In this document: one piece after another, positions 43,604-51,657 of the stretch
How the letters are laid out: each line of letters opens with the position of its first letter
Position numbering within the stretch: the first letter of the stretch is position 1
Assembly: GCF_016650815.1 (NCBI RefSeq)
Contig: NZ_JAEKEZ010000022.1
Location: 186,001-250,000, forward strand
Direction of reading: 5' to 3'
Origin: Pseudomonas sp. TH31
GTDB lineage: Bacteria > Pseudomonadota > Gammaproteobacteria > Pseudomonadales > Pseudomonadaceae
DNA: 64,000 nt
Position numbers and translations under genes: made by a program
Notes under the pieces: generated by a model
The model's input: only the letters and a program-made list of their open reading frames with translations
Told to the model about the DNA's origin: nothing
The model's database searches: none

Positions 43604-46132
43604 ATGGCCACACCCCAACATTTGCAACTGCTCGCGCCGCTGTCCGGCGTGCTGATGCCGCTGGACCAGGTGCCCGATCCGGTGTTTTCCAGCCGCGTGA
43701 TCGGTGACGGTTTATGCATCGACCCGACTTCGTCAATCTTGTGCGCGCCGCTGGCCGGGGTGATCAGTAATGTGCAGGCCAGTGGTCATGCGGTCAGCAT
43801 CACCGATGACAACGGCGTGCAGGTGTTGATGCACATCGGCCTCGACACGGTGAACCTCGTGGGCAAGGGGTTCACCCGGTTGGTGGAGGAAGGTCTGCGA
43901 GTGGAAGCGGGGCAGGCACTGATCGAATTTGATGTCGATTACATCGCTTTGAATGCGCGCAGTCTGTTGACGCTGATGCTGGTGGTCAGCGGTGAACCGT
44001 TCACCTGGCTGGTGCCCGAAACGGGGGCGGTGGAAAGCGGCCAACCGTTGCTGGGTTTGAACCCTGCCGCCCAAGTGACCGATGAAGTGTTGGCGGAGGA
44101 GGGCGAAGCCCGGTTCTCGAAACCAGTGACCCTGGCCAACCCGAACGGCTTGCACGCACGTCCTGCGGCGGTGTTTGCCCAAGCGGCGAAAGGGTTTTTG
44201 GCGAGCATCTATCTGCATAAGCAGCAGGACAGTGCCAACGCCAAATCCCTGGTGGCGATCATGGCATTACAGACGGCTCACGGTGACATCGTGCAAGTCA
44301 GCGCGGCGGGGCCGGACGCCGAGGCTGCGATCAATACGTTGGCCGAGTTGCTGGTCGCAGGCTGTGGCGAAACCGTGGCGGCGGTGGCGGCTGTTGAACC
44401 GGTCGAGGTCTCGACGCTGAAGGTGCTGCGTGGGGTTTGTGCCTCGGCGGGTTCGGCGTTTGGTCGGGTGGTGCAGATCGCCGAGCAGACGCTGAAAGTG
44501 AGCGAGTTCGGCAAGGGCGCGCAGGCTGAACGTGACCACTTGTCTCGTGCTTTGTCTGAGGCGGTCCTGGACTTGCAGCAACTGCGTGACAACGCCACCA
44601 GCGACGCTCAAGTCGACATCTTCAAGGCGCATCAGGAACTGCTCGAAGATCCGGGTCTGCTGGATCAGGCCCAGTCGCTGATCACCGAAGGTAAAAGTGC
44701 CGGGTTTGCCTGGCGAGCGACTACCGAGGCGACGGCGGTTCAGTTCAAAAGTCTCGGTAGCCCGTTGCTGGCGGAACGCGCGGCGGATCTGGCGGATGTC
44801 GGCCAACGGGTGCTCAAGCGCATCCTTGGCGTACAGGACCGCGCAATGGAATTGCCGGACGGGGCAATCCTGATCGCCGAACAACTGACCCCGTCCCAGA
44901 CCGCCGGGCTCGATACGCGCAAGGTGTTGGGGTTCGCCACGGTCGGCGGTGGCGCGACCAGCCACGTCGCGATTCTCGCTCGGGCCGCTGGCCTGCCGGC
45001 GATCTGCGGCTTGCCGGTTCAGGTGCTGGGGCTGGTCGATGGCACGCAAGTGTTACTCGACGCCGACAAGGGTGAGTTGCACCTTGATCCGGATCTGGCG
45101 GCCATCGAACAGCTTCAGGCCAATCGTCAGCGACAACACAAGCGTCATCAACAGGAACTTGCGCAGGCCTCGCTCGCCGCGTGTACCCGCGATGGTCATC
45201 ACATCGAGGTGACGGCCAACGTTGCCTCGCTGGCTGAAACCGAACAGGCCATGACCCTGGGCGGCGAGGGCGTCGGGTTGCTGCGTTCGGAGTTTCTTTA
45301 TCTGGATCGCAACCACGCTCCGAGCCATGACGAACAAGCGTCCACCTACAGCGCCATCGCCCGTGGTCTGGGGCCGACGCGCAATCTGGTGGTGCGAACC
45401 CTGGACGTCGGCGGTGATAAACCGCTGGCCTATGTGCCGATGGACAGCGAAGCCAACCCATTCCTCGGCATGCGCGGGATTCGCTTGTGCCTGGAGCGCC
45501 CGCAACTGTTGCGCGACCAGTTCAAGGCGATCCTCAGCAGCGTCGGGCTGGCACGTTTGCACATCATGTTGCCGATGATCACGCAGCTCTCGGAGTTGCG
45601 TCTGGCCCGGCAAATGCTGGAGGAAGAGGCGCTGGCGTTGGGCGTCACGGAACTGCCGAAACTGGGGATCATGATCGAAGTGCCCGCGGCAGCATTGATG
45701 GCGGATCTGTTTGCACCCGAGGTGGATTTCTTCTCCATCGGCACCAACGACCTGACCCAGTACACCTTGGCCATGGACCGCGATCACCCGCGTCTGGCCA
45801 GTCAGGCCGACAGCTTTCACCCGTCGGTACTGCGCTTGATCGCCGGTACGGTCAAAGCGGCGCATGCCCATGGTAAATGGGTCGGCGTGTGTGGTGCGCT
45901 GGCTTCGGAAACCCTGGCGACCCCGTTGTTGCTGGGGCTGGGAGTGGATGAGTTATCGGTGAGCGTGCCGCTGATTCCAGCGGTGAAAGCGGCGGTGCGT
46001 GAAGTCGATCTGGCAGATTGCGAAGCCATCGCCCAGCAAGTGCTGGGCCTGGAAAGCGCCGAGCAGGTGCGCGAGGCATTGCGCCTGTATCACGCGGCGA
46101 CGGTCGATACTTCACTGGTTCTGGAGAACTGA
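43604..46132 (+). CDS. PTS fusion protein EIIA(Glc type)-HPr-EI
   Basis: One polypeptide supplying three phosphotransfer steps. 842 residues. EIIA-Glc domain (about 5-150) with the phospho-His in VQVLMHIGLDTVNL. HPr domain (about 170-255) with His in NPNGLHARPAAVFAQAA. Enzyme I (about 280-840) with phospho-His in GGGATSHVAILARAAG, GVGLLRSEFLY and FFSIGTNDLTQYTLAMDRDH. It would carry phosphate from PEP to the EIIB of TreP. The fusion order matches the NagF-type proteins of Pseudomonas. Confidence 0.94.
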   Translation: MATPQHLQLLAPLSGVLMPLDQVPDPVFSSRVIGDGLCIDPTSSILCAPLAGVISNVQASGHAVSITDDNGVQVLMHIGLDTVNLVGKGFTRLVEEGLRVEAGQALIEFDVDYIALNARSLLTLMLVVSGEPFTWLVPETGAVESGQPLLGLNPAAQVTDEVLAEEGEARFSKPVTLANPNGLHARPAAVFAQAAKGFLASIYLHKQQDSANAKSLVAIMALQTAHGDIVQVSAAGPDAEAAINTLAELLVAGCGETVAAVAAVEPVEVSTLKVLRGVCASAGSAFGRVVQIAEQTLKVSEFGKGAQAERDHLSRALSEAVLDLQQLRDNATSDAQVDIFKAHQELLEDPGLLDQAQSLITEGKSAGFAWRATTEATAVQFKSLGSPLLAERAADLADVGQRVLKRILGVQDRAMELPDGAILIAEQLTPSQTAGLDTRKVLGFATVGGGATSHVAILARAAGLPAICGLPVQVLGLVDGTQVLLDADKGELHLDPDLAAIEQLQANRQRQHKRHQQELAQASLAACTRDGHHIEVTANVASLAETEQAMTLGGEGVGLLRSEFLYLDRNHAPSHDEQASTYSAIARGLGPTRNLVVRTLDVGGDKPLAYVPMDSEANPFLGMRGIRLCLERPQLLRDQFKAILSSVGLARLHIMLPMITQLSELRLARQMLEEEALALGVTELPKLGIMIEVPAAALMADLFAPEVDFFSIGTNDLTQYTLAMDRDHPRLASQADSFHPSVLRLIAGTVKAAHAHGKWVGVCGALASETLATPLLLGLGVDELSVSVPLIPAVKAAVREVDLADCEAIAQQVLGLESAEQVREALRLYHAATVDTSLVLEN

Positions 46133-46134
46133 GC

Positions 46135-46425
46135 ATGTTCGAGAAAATGCAGCGGGCGTTCTGGAAAGCCTTGACCCCGGATTTGGTGGTGGATGAGCCC
46201 AAGCAGGTTGTTCAACCGGTATCAGGGCTGGCCACGGATATCGTGGCGGCGTTGGGGGGTGTGGATAACCTTAAATCGCAGCAGCCGGTGGCGCTGACTC
46301 GAGTGCGGGTGGAGTTGCGGGATGTGGGGCAAGTGAATCGTCAGGCTTTGAAGATAGCCGGTGTGCCGGGCGTAATGATGCTGGATAACGGGGTGGTGCA
46401 TCTGATTACCGGCCTGGAGGCGTAA
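46135..46425 (+). CDS. EIIB-like PTS protein lacking the active cysteine
   Basis: A stand-alone protein of 96 residues with the glucose-type EIIB fold: TDIVAALGGVDNLKSQQPVA, LTRVRVELRDVGQVNRQALK, GVPGVMMLDNGVVHLITGL. Where active EIIB has C-[IAV]-TRLR (as in TreP, HCVTRLR), this one reads PVALTRVR, so the phosphorylated cysteine is Ala. It cannot act as a normal phosphocarrier by that residue. A regulatory or decoy role is possible, or decay. It starts 2 bases after the EIIA-HPr-EI stop, so the two are cotranslated. Confidence 0.85.
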   Translation: MFEKMQRAFWKALTPDLVVDEPKQVVQPVSGLATDIVAALGGVDNLKSQQPVALTRVRVELRDVGQVNRQALKIAGVPGVMMLDNGVVHLITGLEA

Positions 46426-46434
46426 TCAGGCCCG

Positions 46435-46478
46435 AAAAGATCGTCCGAAGGCTCGGGCCGCGTTCGGACGATCTTTTT
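46435..46478 (+). terminator. REP-derived hairpin/terminator after the tre cluster
   Basis: AAAAGATCGTCCGAA-GGCTCGGGCCGCG-TTCGGACGATCTTTTT: a 15-bp stem and a T-tract, made of the core of the family-A' repeat without its outer TGTAGGAGC arms. It lies 9 bases after the EIIB stop. Confidence 0.8.
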
Positions 46479-46602
46479 CAAGCGGGCCGCGCAGACTTCA
46501 GCCATCCGCCACCCCACCCTTACTGTTTCTCATCCGCAGGTGTATCGTATTCGCCTTTTGCGGGCCCCAGGCCCGTCGCTGATACGTGAGGTAGTTGAGT
46601 TC

Positions 46603-47978
46603 ATGTCCTTTACCCGTCGACAAATACTCGGTGGTCTGGCCGGTCTTGTGGTGGTTGGCGTGGGGGCCGGTGGCGCGTCGCGTTACTGGCTGGGGAAAAT
46701 GGCCGACGCCGAGGCAGGCCACGACTATGAGCTGATCGCCGCGCCACTGGACGTCGAACTGATGGCCGGGCACAAGACCGAAGCCTGGGCGTTCGGTCCA
46801 TCAGCGCCGGGCACCGAGTTGCGGGTGCGTCAGGGCGAATGGCTGCGGGTGCGCTTCATCAATCACCTGCCGGTGGCGACCACCATCCACTGGCACGGCA
46901 TCCGCCTGCCGCTGGAAATGGACGGCGTGCCCTACGTCTCGCAGCTTCCGGTGTTGCCGGGCGAGTACTTCGACTACAAATTTCGCGTGCCGGATGCCGG
47001 CAGCTACTGGTATCACCCACACGTGAACAGCAGCGAAGAACTCGGTCGTGGCCTGGTCGGCCCGCTGATTATCGAAGAGCGAGAGCCCACCGGTTTCAAG
47101 TATGAAAAAACCCTGAGCCTCAAGAGCTGGCACGTCGATGACGAGGGCGCGTTCGTCGCGTTCAGTGTTGCGCGTGAAGCGGCGCGAGGTGGCACTGCCG
47201 GACGGCTATCGACCATCAATGGCGTGCCACTGCCGGTGATCGAGTTGCCGGCCGGGCAAATCACCCGTGTGCGTTTGCTCAACCTCGACAACACCCTGAC
47301 CTATCGCCTCAACATCCCTGGCGTCGAAGCGCAGATCTACGCGCTGGACGGCAACCCCATCGAGCCGCGCCCGTTGGGCAAGGAATACTGGCTCGGCCCC
47401 GGCATGCGCATCTGCCTGGCGATCAAGGCCCCGCCGGCCGGTGAAGAGCTATCCTTGCGCAACGGCCCGGTGCGCCTGGGAACGCTGCGTTCGGTGGCGA
47501 ACACCGACGCACCGACCCGGTGGCCGCCCGCGCTGCCCGCCAACCCGGTGGCCGAGCCGGACCTGGCCAATGCCGAGAAACTCAACTTCAATTTCGAATG
47601 GGTGGGTTCGGTGTCGGTCAACGTCGACAACGGCAAGCCGCCAAGCCTGTGGCAGATCAACGGCAAGGCCTGGGACATCACCGACAAGACCTGCGCCGAC
47701 CGTCCGATCGCCAAGCTCGAGAAGGGTAAAAGCTACATTTTCGAATTGAAGAACATGACTCAGTATCAGCACCCGATTCACCTGCACGGCATGAGCTTCA
47801 AGGTGATTGCCTCGAACCGGCACAAGGTCATCCCGTATTTCACCGACACGTACCTGTTGGGCAAGAACGAGCGCGCGCAAGTGGCGCTGGTGGCGGATAA
47901 CCCGGGGTCTGGATGTTCCACTGCCATGTGATCGACCACATGGAAACCGGCCTGATGGCCGCCATCGAGGTGGCGTGA
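46603..47978 (+). pseudogene. Multicopper oxidase with Tat signal, frameshifted near the end
   Basis: ATG 46603 starts MSFTRRQILGGLAGLVVVGV, a twin-arginine-like signal. Copper ligands: TTIHWHGIRLP, SYWYHPHVN and YQHPIHLHG. After LVADNPG the frame ends at once, but the other frame encodes the last copper site MFHCHVIDHMETGLMAAIE and stops at 47978. One G missing in the G run at 47904-47907 explains the break. Corrected length is 458 residues. Substrate unknown; relatives oxidise Cu(I) or phenols. The corrected end overlaps tadA by one base. Probably a sequencing error. Confidence 0.85.
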
Positions 47979-48475
47979 TGCGCCAGATACGTCCCGCTGC
48001 AATCATCGACCGCAGTCGCGACCGTGACTTCATGCGCGAAGCCCTGGCCCTCGCCGCCCAAGGCGCGGCCCTCGGCGAAGTGCCGGTGGGCGCGGTGCTG
48101 GTGCAGGACGGGGAAATTATCGGTCGCGGCTTCAACTGCCCGATCAGCGGTAACGACCCCAGCGCTCACGCTGAGATGGTCGCGATCCGCGCTGCGGCAT
48201 TGGCCGCCAGTAACTATCGTTTGCCCGGCAGCACCCTCTACGTGACCCTGGAGCCGTGCAGTATGTGCGCGGGCCTGATTGTGCATTCGCGGATTGCGCG
48301 GGTGGTGTACGGCGCGCTGGAGCCCAAGGCCGGGATTGTGCAGAGTCAGGGGCAGTTCTTCACCCAGGGCTTTTTGAATCACCGGGTGTTGTTCGAAGGC
48401 GGGGTGTTGGCCGAGGAATGCGGCGCGGCACTCAGCGAGTTCTTCAAGGCCCGAAGAGCCAAACCCGCAGACTGA
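47978..48475 (+). CDS. tadA: tRNA(adenosine-34) deaminase
   Basis: Makes inosine at the wobble position of tRNA-Arg(ACG). ATG 47978 gives 165 residues. The deaminase zinc/catalytic motifs are PSAHAEMVAIRAA (HAE) and TLEPCSMCAGLIVHSRI (PCxxC). The start is joined to the corrected end of the multicopper oxidase gene (TGATG), the order also known from other pseudomonads. Confidence 0.94.
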   Translation: MRQIRPAAIIDRSRDRDFMREALALAAQGAALGEVPVGAVLVQDGEIIGRGFNCPISGNDPSAHAEMVAIRAAALAASNYRLPGSTLYVTLEPCSMCAGLIVHSRIARVVYGALEPKAGIVQSQGQFFTQGFLNHRVLFEGGVLAEECGAALSEFFKARRAKPAD

Positions 48476-48488
48476 ACACGCAAAACCC

Positions 48489-48580
48489 TGTAGGAGCAAA
48501 GCTTGCTCGCGATGACGGCTGTTCAGTCAACAATGATGTTGAATGTCAGACCGCTATCGCGAGCAAGCTTTGCTCCTGCA
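48489..48580. repeat. Paired REP, family B
   Basis: TGTAGGAGCAAAGCTTGCTC GCGATGACGG, about 30 bases, then CCGCTATCGCGAGCAAGCTT TGCTCCTGCA. It separates the convergent tadA and cmoB. Confidence 0.88.
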
Positions 48581-48589
48581 GGGTTTGTG

Positions 48590-49546
48590 TTACTTGCGGG
48601 CGACAATCACGGCACGCATCGGCGCCGGCAAACCTTCAACGGTCTTGCTGTGATCTTCAGGATCGAGGAAGTCACTCAACGACTGATACTTCATCCACTC
48701 CGTCCCGCGCTGTTCTTCGACGGTGGTCGTGCTCACATCCACGCACCGCACATCGCTGAATCCGGCACGCCGCAACCACAACTCCAGCGCCGGCACCGAC
48801 GGCAGGAACCACACGTTGCGCATCTGCGCATAACGGTCTTCCGGCACCAGCACTTGTTGCTGATCACCTTCGATCACCAGCGTCTCCAGCACCAGTTCGC
48901 CGCCCTTGACCAGGCAATCCTTCAGCGCCAGCAAATGCTCGATCGGCGAGCGACGGTGGTAGAACACGCCCATGGAAAATACGCTGTCGAAGCCTTCCAT
49001 GTTCGGCGGCAGGTCTTCGAAAGGAAACGGCAGGTGCCAGGCATTCGGCTCGGACAGGTAACGCTGCACGGCCTGGAACTGGCAGAAGAACAGCCAGTTC
49101 GGGTCAACGCCAATCACGCTGTCGGCACCGGCGCCGAGCATGCGCCACATGTAGTAGCCATTGCCGCAGCCGACATCGAGGATGCGTTTGCCTTTCAAGT
49201 CCAGGTGCGGTGCGACCCGCGACCACTTCCAGTCCGAGCGCCATTCGGTGTCGACATGCACGCCGAACAGATCGAACGGCCCTTTGCGCCACGGCGACAA
49301 GCCCATCAGCGCGGTGCGCATCTGCGCGCGGGTTTCGTCGTCGCAATCGGTGTCCAGCGTCAGGCCATTGAGCAAATCGACGACCCTCGGCTGGATCTTC
49401 GGCAAGGCGTCCAGCGCACTTTGCCAACGCTCCAGATCGCCGTGGCCCTTCTCCATTTTCTGGTCGAGTTGACGCTGCAGGGTGTTGGCCCAGTCGGCCA
49501 GCGGGGTGCCAGCCAGACGGCGGGCGAGGGGGGACAGATCAATCAT
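48590..49546 (-). CDS. cmoB: tRNA U34 carboxymethyltransferase CmoB
   Basis: Transfers the carboxymethyl group of carboxy-SAM to 5-hydroxyuridine 34 of tRNA. 318 residues. Methyltransferase motif I is [37 protein letters not shown] and [19 protein letters not shown] are typical of CmoB. Its start overlaps the cmoA stop by 4 bases, so the enzyme is coupled to the one that makes its cofactor. Confidence 0.96.
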   Translation of the reverse strand: MIDLSPLARRLAGTPLADWANTLQRQLDQKMEKGHGDLERWQSALDALPKIQPRVVDLLNGLTLDTDCDDETRAQMRTALMGLSPWRKGPFDLFGVHVDTEWRSDWKWSRVAPHLDLKGKRILDVGCGNGYYMWRMLGAGADSVIGVDPNWLFFCQFQAVQRYLSEPNAWHLPFPFEDLPPNMEGFDSVFSMGVFYHRRSPIEHLLALKDCLVKGGELVLETLVIEGDQQQVLVPEDRYAQMRNVWFLPSVPALELWLRRAGFSDVRCVDVSTTTVEEQRGTEWMKYQSLSDFLDPEDHSKTVEGLPAPMRAVIVARK

Positions 49547-50286
49547 GGCAAGGCAATCAACGAGGCAAAGTTAAGACACTGGAACCACGGCACGACTTTC
49601 GAGAACCCGGCGGCCAGCAGGCGTTCGCGGTGTTCTTCGAGGCTGTCGGGCTTCATGACGTTTTCAATGGCGCTGCGCTTCTGGGCAATTTCCAGTTCGC
49701 TGTAGCCGTTGGCGCGTTTGAACGCGACGTGCAAGTCGGTGAGCAACGCGTGTTCTTCCAGGTCGTTGAAGCGCAGCTTCTCCGACAGAATCAGCGCGCC
49801 GCCCGGCAACAACGCTTGGCGAATGCGCGAGAGCAGCGCGGTGCGCTGGTCAGGGGCAATAAATTGCAGGGTGAAGTTCAGCGCCACCACCGAGGCGGGC
49901 TGGAAGTCGAGGGCCAGGATGTCGCCTTCGATCACTTCCACCGGCAACAACTCCTGGAACATCGAGTCCTGAGCGTTGAGGTATTCGCGGCAACGCTCGA
50001 CCATTGCCGCCGAGTTATCCACAGCGATGACCCGGCAACCGTCGGTGCGCACATGACGGCGCAAGGCCTGGGTCACGGCGCCGAGGGATGAGCCGAGGTC
50101 GTAGAGCACGCTGTTGGGCTGGGCGAATTGCGCGGCGAGCACGCCGAGGTTTTCGACGATGGTCGGATAACCCGGCACCGAGCGCTTGATCATGTCCGGG
50201 AACACCCGTACCACGTCCTCGTTAAAGGCGAAGTCAGGCACCTGGGCCAAAGGCTGGGCGAAAAGGCGATCGGGTTCTTTGCTCAC
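49543..50286 (-). CDS. cmoA: Carboxy-S-adenosyl-L-methionine synthase CmoA
   Basis: Makes carboxy-SAM from SAM and prephenate for CmoB. 247 residues. The N-terminus contains the family block [20 protein letters not shown] (here [12 protein letters not shown]), motif I is [20 protein letters not shown], and [12 protein letters not shown] follows. cmoA-cmoB form one operon. Confidence 0.96.
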   Translation of the reverse strand: MSKEPDRLFAQPLAQVPDFAFNEDVVRVFPDMIKRSVPGYPTIVENLGVLAAQFAQPNSVLYDLGSSLGAVTQALRRHVRTDGCRVIAVDNSAAMVERCREYLNAQDSMFQELLPVEVIEGDILALDFQPASVVALNFTLQFIAPDQRTALLSRIRQALLPGGALILSEKLRFNDLEEHALLTDLHVAFKRANGYSELEIAQKRSAIENVMKPDSLEEHRERLLAAGFSKVVPWFQCLNFASLIALP

Positions 50287-50372
50287 GGCGGTTCCAGCGG
50301 CGTAGGTGGAAAGGCCGGCATTTTAGCCAAATTGACCGGGGGATGCGCGGGTTGTCTGATAAACCGTAAATC

Positions 50373-50415
50373 AAAAGATCGTCCGAACGCGGCCCGAGCC
50401 TTCGGACGATCTTTT
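50373..50415 (-). terminator. REP-derived hairpin after the lysoplasmalogenase gene
   Basis: AAAAGATCGTCCGAA-CGCGGCCCGAGCC-TTCGGACGATCTTTT, the mirror copy of the hairpin at 46435, again only the family-A' core. The stop codon TAA of the gene ending at 50414 overlaps its edge. On the minus strand it is followed by TGATTTACGG rather than a long T run. Confidence 0.7.
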
Positions 50416-51058
50416 AAACGGCCAAACGCGGTTTCAGACCGAACGCCGACGCGGTGATCCCCCATTGCCCCAGCCAATAACTCAGGATGATCACATAAGG
50501 CGCCGCCTCGAACGGCAGCACAAACCGGCTGATCCCAATCACGCTGTCGGAAAACACAAACGCCACGGCACCCGCCGCCGCCAGCAACGCCGAGCGCTGG
50601 GGCACATCGCTGCCGAGCCTGGCCAGCGCCCGCCAAAGCATCGCGCTGATCGCCAAACCGTAAACAATCACCGGCACCAGCAACGGCCCCAGTCCGTGGG
50701 CAATCAGAACTCCCAACAGCACTGCACCAACCACCAGCGCCAGGACCAACGGCAACAACGCCAACCGCCGGCAATCGCTCAAGTACGCTTTCAAGTACGC
50801 CAGATGCGCGATCAAAAACGCCCCAAGGCCAAACACAAACAAATCCCCCGGCCACGCCAGCAACACGTCACCGAGCAGGGAGAACATCAAACCCAGGCTG
50901 ATCCAGCGCCGATACTCGGTGGGCGGTGCATCGTGCAGCCAACCGAGCAAGGCCAACACTGGCAATGGCTTGACCAACAGGCAAAGCAACGCGGCATGCA
51001 CGCTCAGACCGTAGAGAAAGGTCACCGCGCCCATCAGCGCCAGAATCAGCCAGCCCAC
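50414..51058 (-). CDS. Lysoplasmalogenase family membrane protein (YhhN/TMEM86)
   Basis: 214 residues with about seven to eight hydrophobic helices. Motifs SLLGDVLLAW (near 61) and FVFSDSVIGISRF (near 165) contain the two conserved Asp of the YhhN family, whose members hydrolyse the vinyl-ether bond of lysoplasmalogens. The natural bacterial substrate is not established. It lies 2 bases downstream of the I42 lipoprotein gene. Confidence 0.88.
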   Translation of the reverse strand: MGWLILALMGAVTFLYGLSVHAALLCLLVKPLPVLALLGWLHDAPPTEYRRWISLGLMFSLLGDVLLAWPGDLFVFGLGAFLIAHLAYLKAYLSDCRRLALLPLVLALVVGAVLLGVLIAHGLGPLLVPVIVYGLAISAMLWRALARLGSDVPQRSALLAAAGAVAFVFSDSVIGISRFVLPFEAAPYVIILSYWLGQWGITASAFGLKPRLAV

Positions 51059-51060
51059 GA

Positions 51061-51453
51061 TCAGTTAACCGAAATCGCGCAGTCGAAGGTCTTCACCGCC
51101 GGCACTTCCGGCGCCCACGGTTGCGAGTAGGTCAGGCGCAAACGACCGGTACCGGCGGCGAACGACTGGAAGCGCCAGGTCGAGATCCCGGCGCTGCCGA
51201 CAATCCCGGCATCTTGCGGGTTGCTATAAACCTCCGGGCTGAGGGCGCGCAATACACCACCGGCGGAATCCTGAATGGACCAGCGATAACCCGTGGTCGG
51301 GTTGCTCGGCAGGATCAGGATCAGGTTTTGCCCGTTGTTCAGTTTCGCCGGGCATTCGCTTTGTTTTTCCACGGTCACGTTCTGTTTCGGCTGCGTGGCA
51401 CAAGCGGCCAGCAGGGAGAGGGCGAGGGGGACAAACAGGCGGGTGGGGGACAT
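51061..51453 (-). CDS. Chagasin-like protease inhibitor (I42) lipoprotein
   Basis: ATG 51453 gives 130 residues: MSPTRLFVPLALSLLAACAT, a lipoprotein signal with the lipobox Cys at 18. The I42/chagasin loop motif NPTTGYRWSI is present, with a later PWAP turn (loop 6). Chagasins inhibit papain-like cysteine proteases; this one would act in the periplasm or outer membrane. An upstream in-frame ATG at 51510 would break the signal peptide and is not preferred. Confidence 0.85.
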   Translation of the reverse strand: MSPTRLFVPLALSLLAACATQPKQNVTVEKQSECPAKLNNGQNLILILPSNPTTGYRWSIQDSAGGVLRALSPEVYSNPQDAGIVGSAGISTWRFQSFAAGTGRLRLTYSQPWAPEVPAVKTFDCAISVN

Positions 51454-51560
51454 AGGGTCAGCGGCTCCGGCATTCATGACGAGCGGCGAGCATAACTGAA
51501 GATGGGACAACGTGCGGCAGTCGAGCAGTGGCGGGGCGGGAGTTTGATGTTGTGAGTGCC

Positions 51561-51635
51561 GACGCCTTCGCGAGCAAGCCCGCTCCCACAGGGAGAGTGA
51601 TGAACCTGTGGGAGCGGGCTTGCTCGCGAAAGCGG
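51561..51635. repeat. Paired REP, family B (TGTGGGAGCGGG type)
   Basis: GACGCCTTCGCGAGCAAGCC CGCTCCCACA, 13 bases, then TGTGGGAGCGGGCTTGCTCG CGAAAGC. It separates the divergently placed 3' end of lon from the I42 gene's upstream side. Confidence 0.88.
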
Positions 51636-51657
51636 TGGCGCAGGCGCTAGAGGGTTA

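Noticed and set aside
46435..46478. Small RNA gene after the tre cluster
   Set aside because: A single hairpin with T-tract identical to the REP core; no separate promoter is visible, so a terminator role is simpler.
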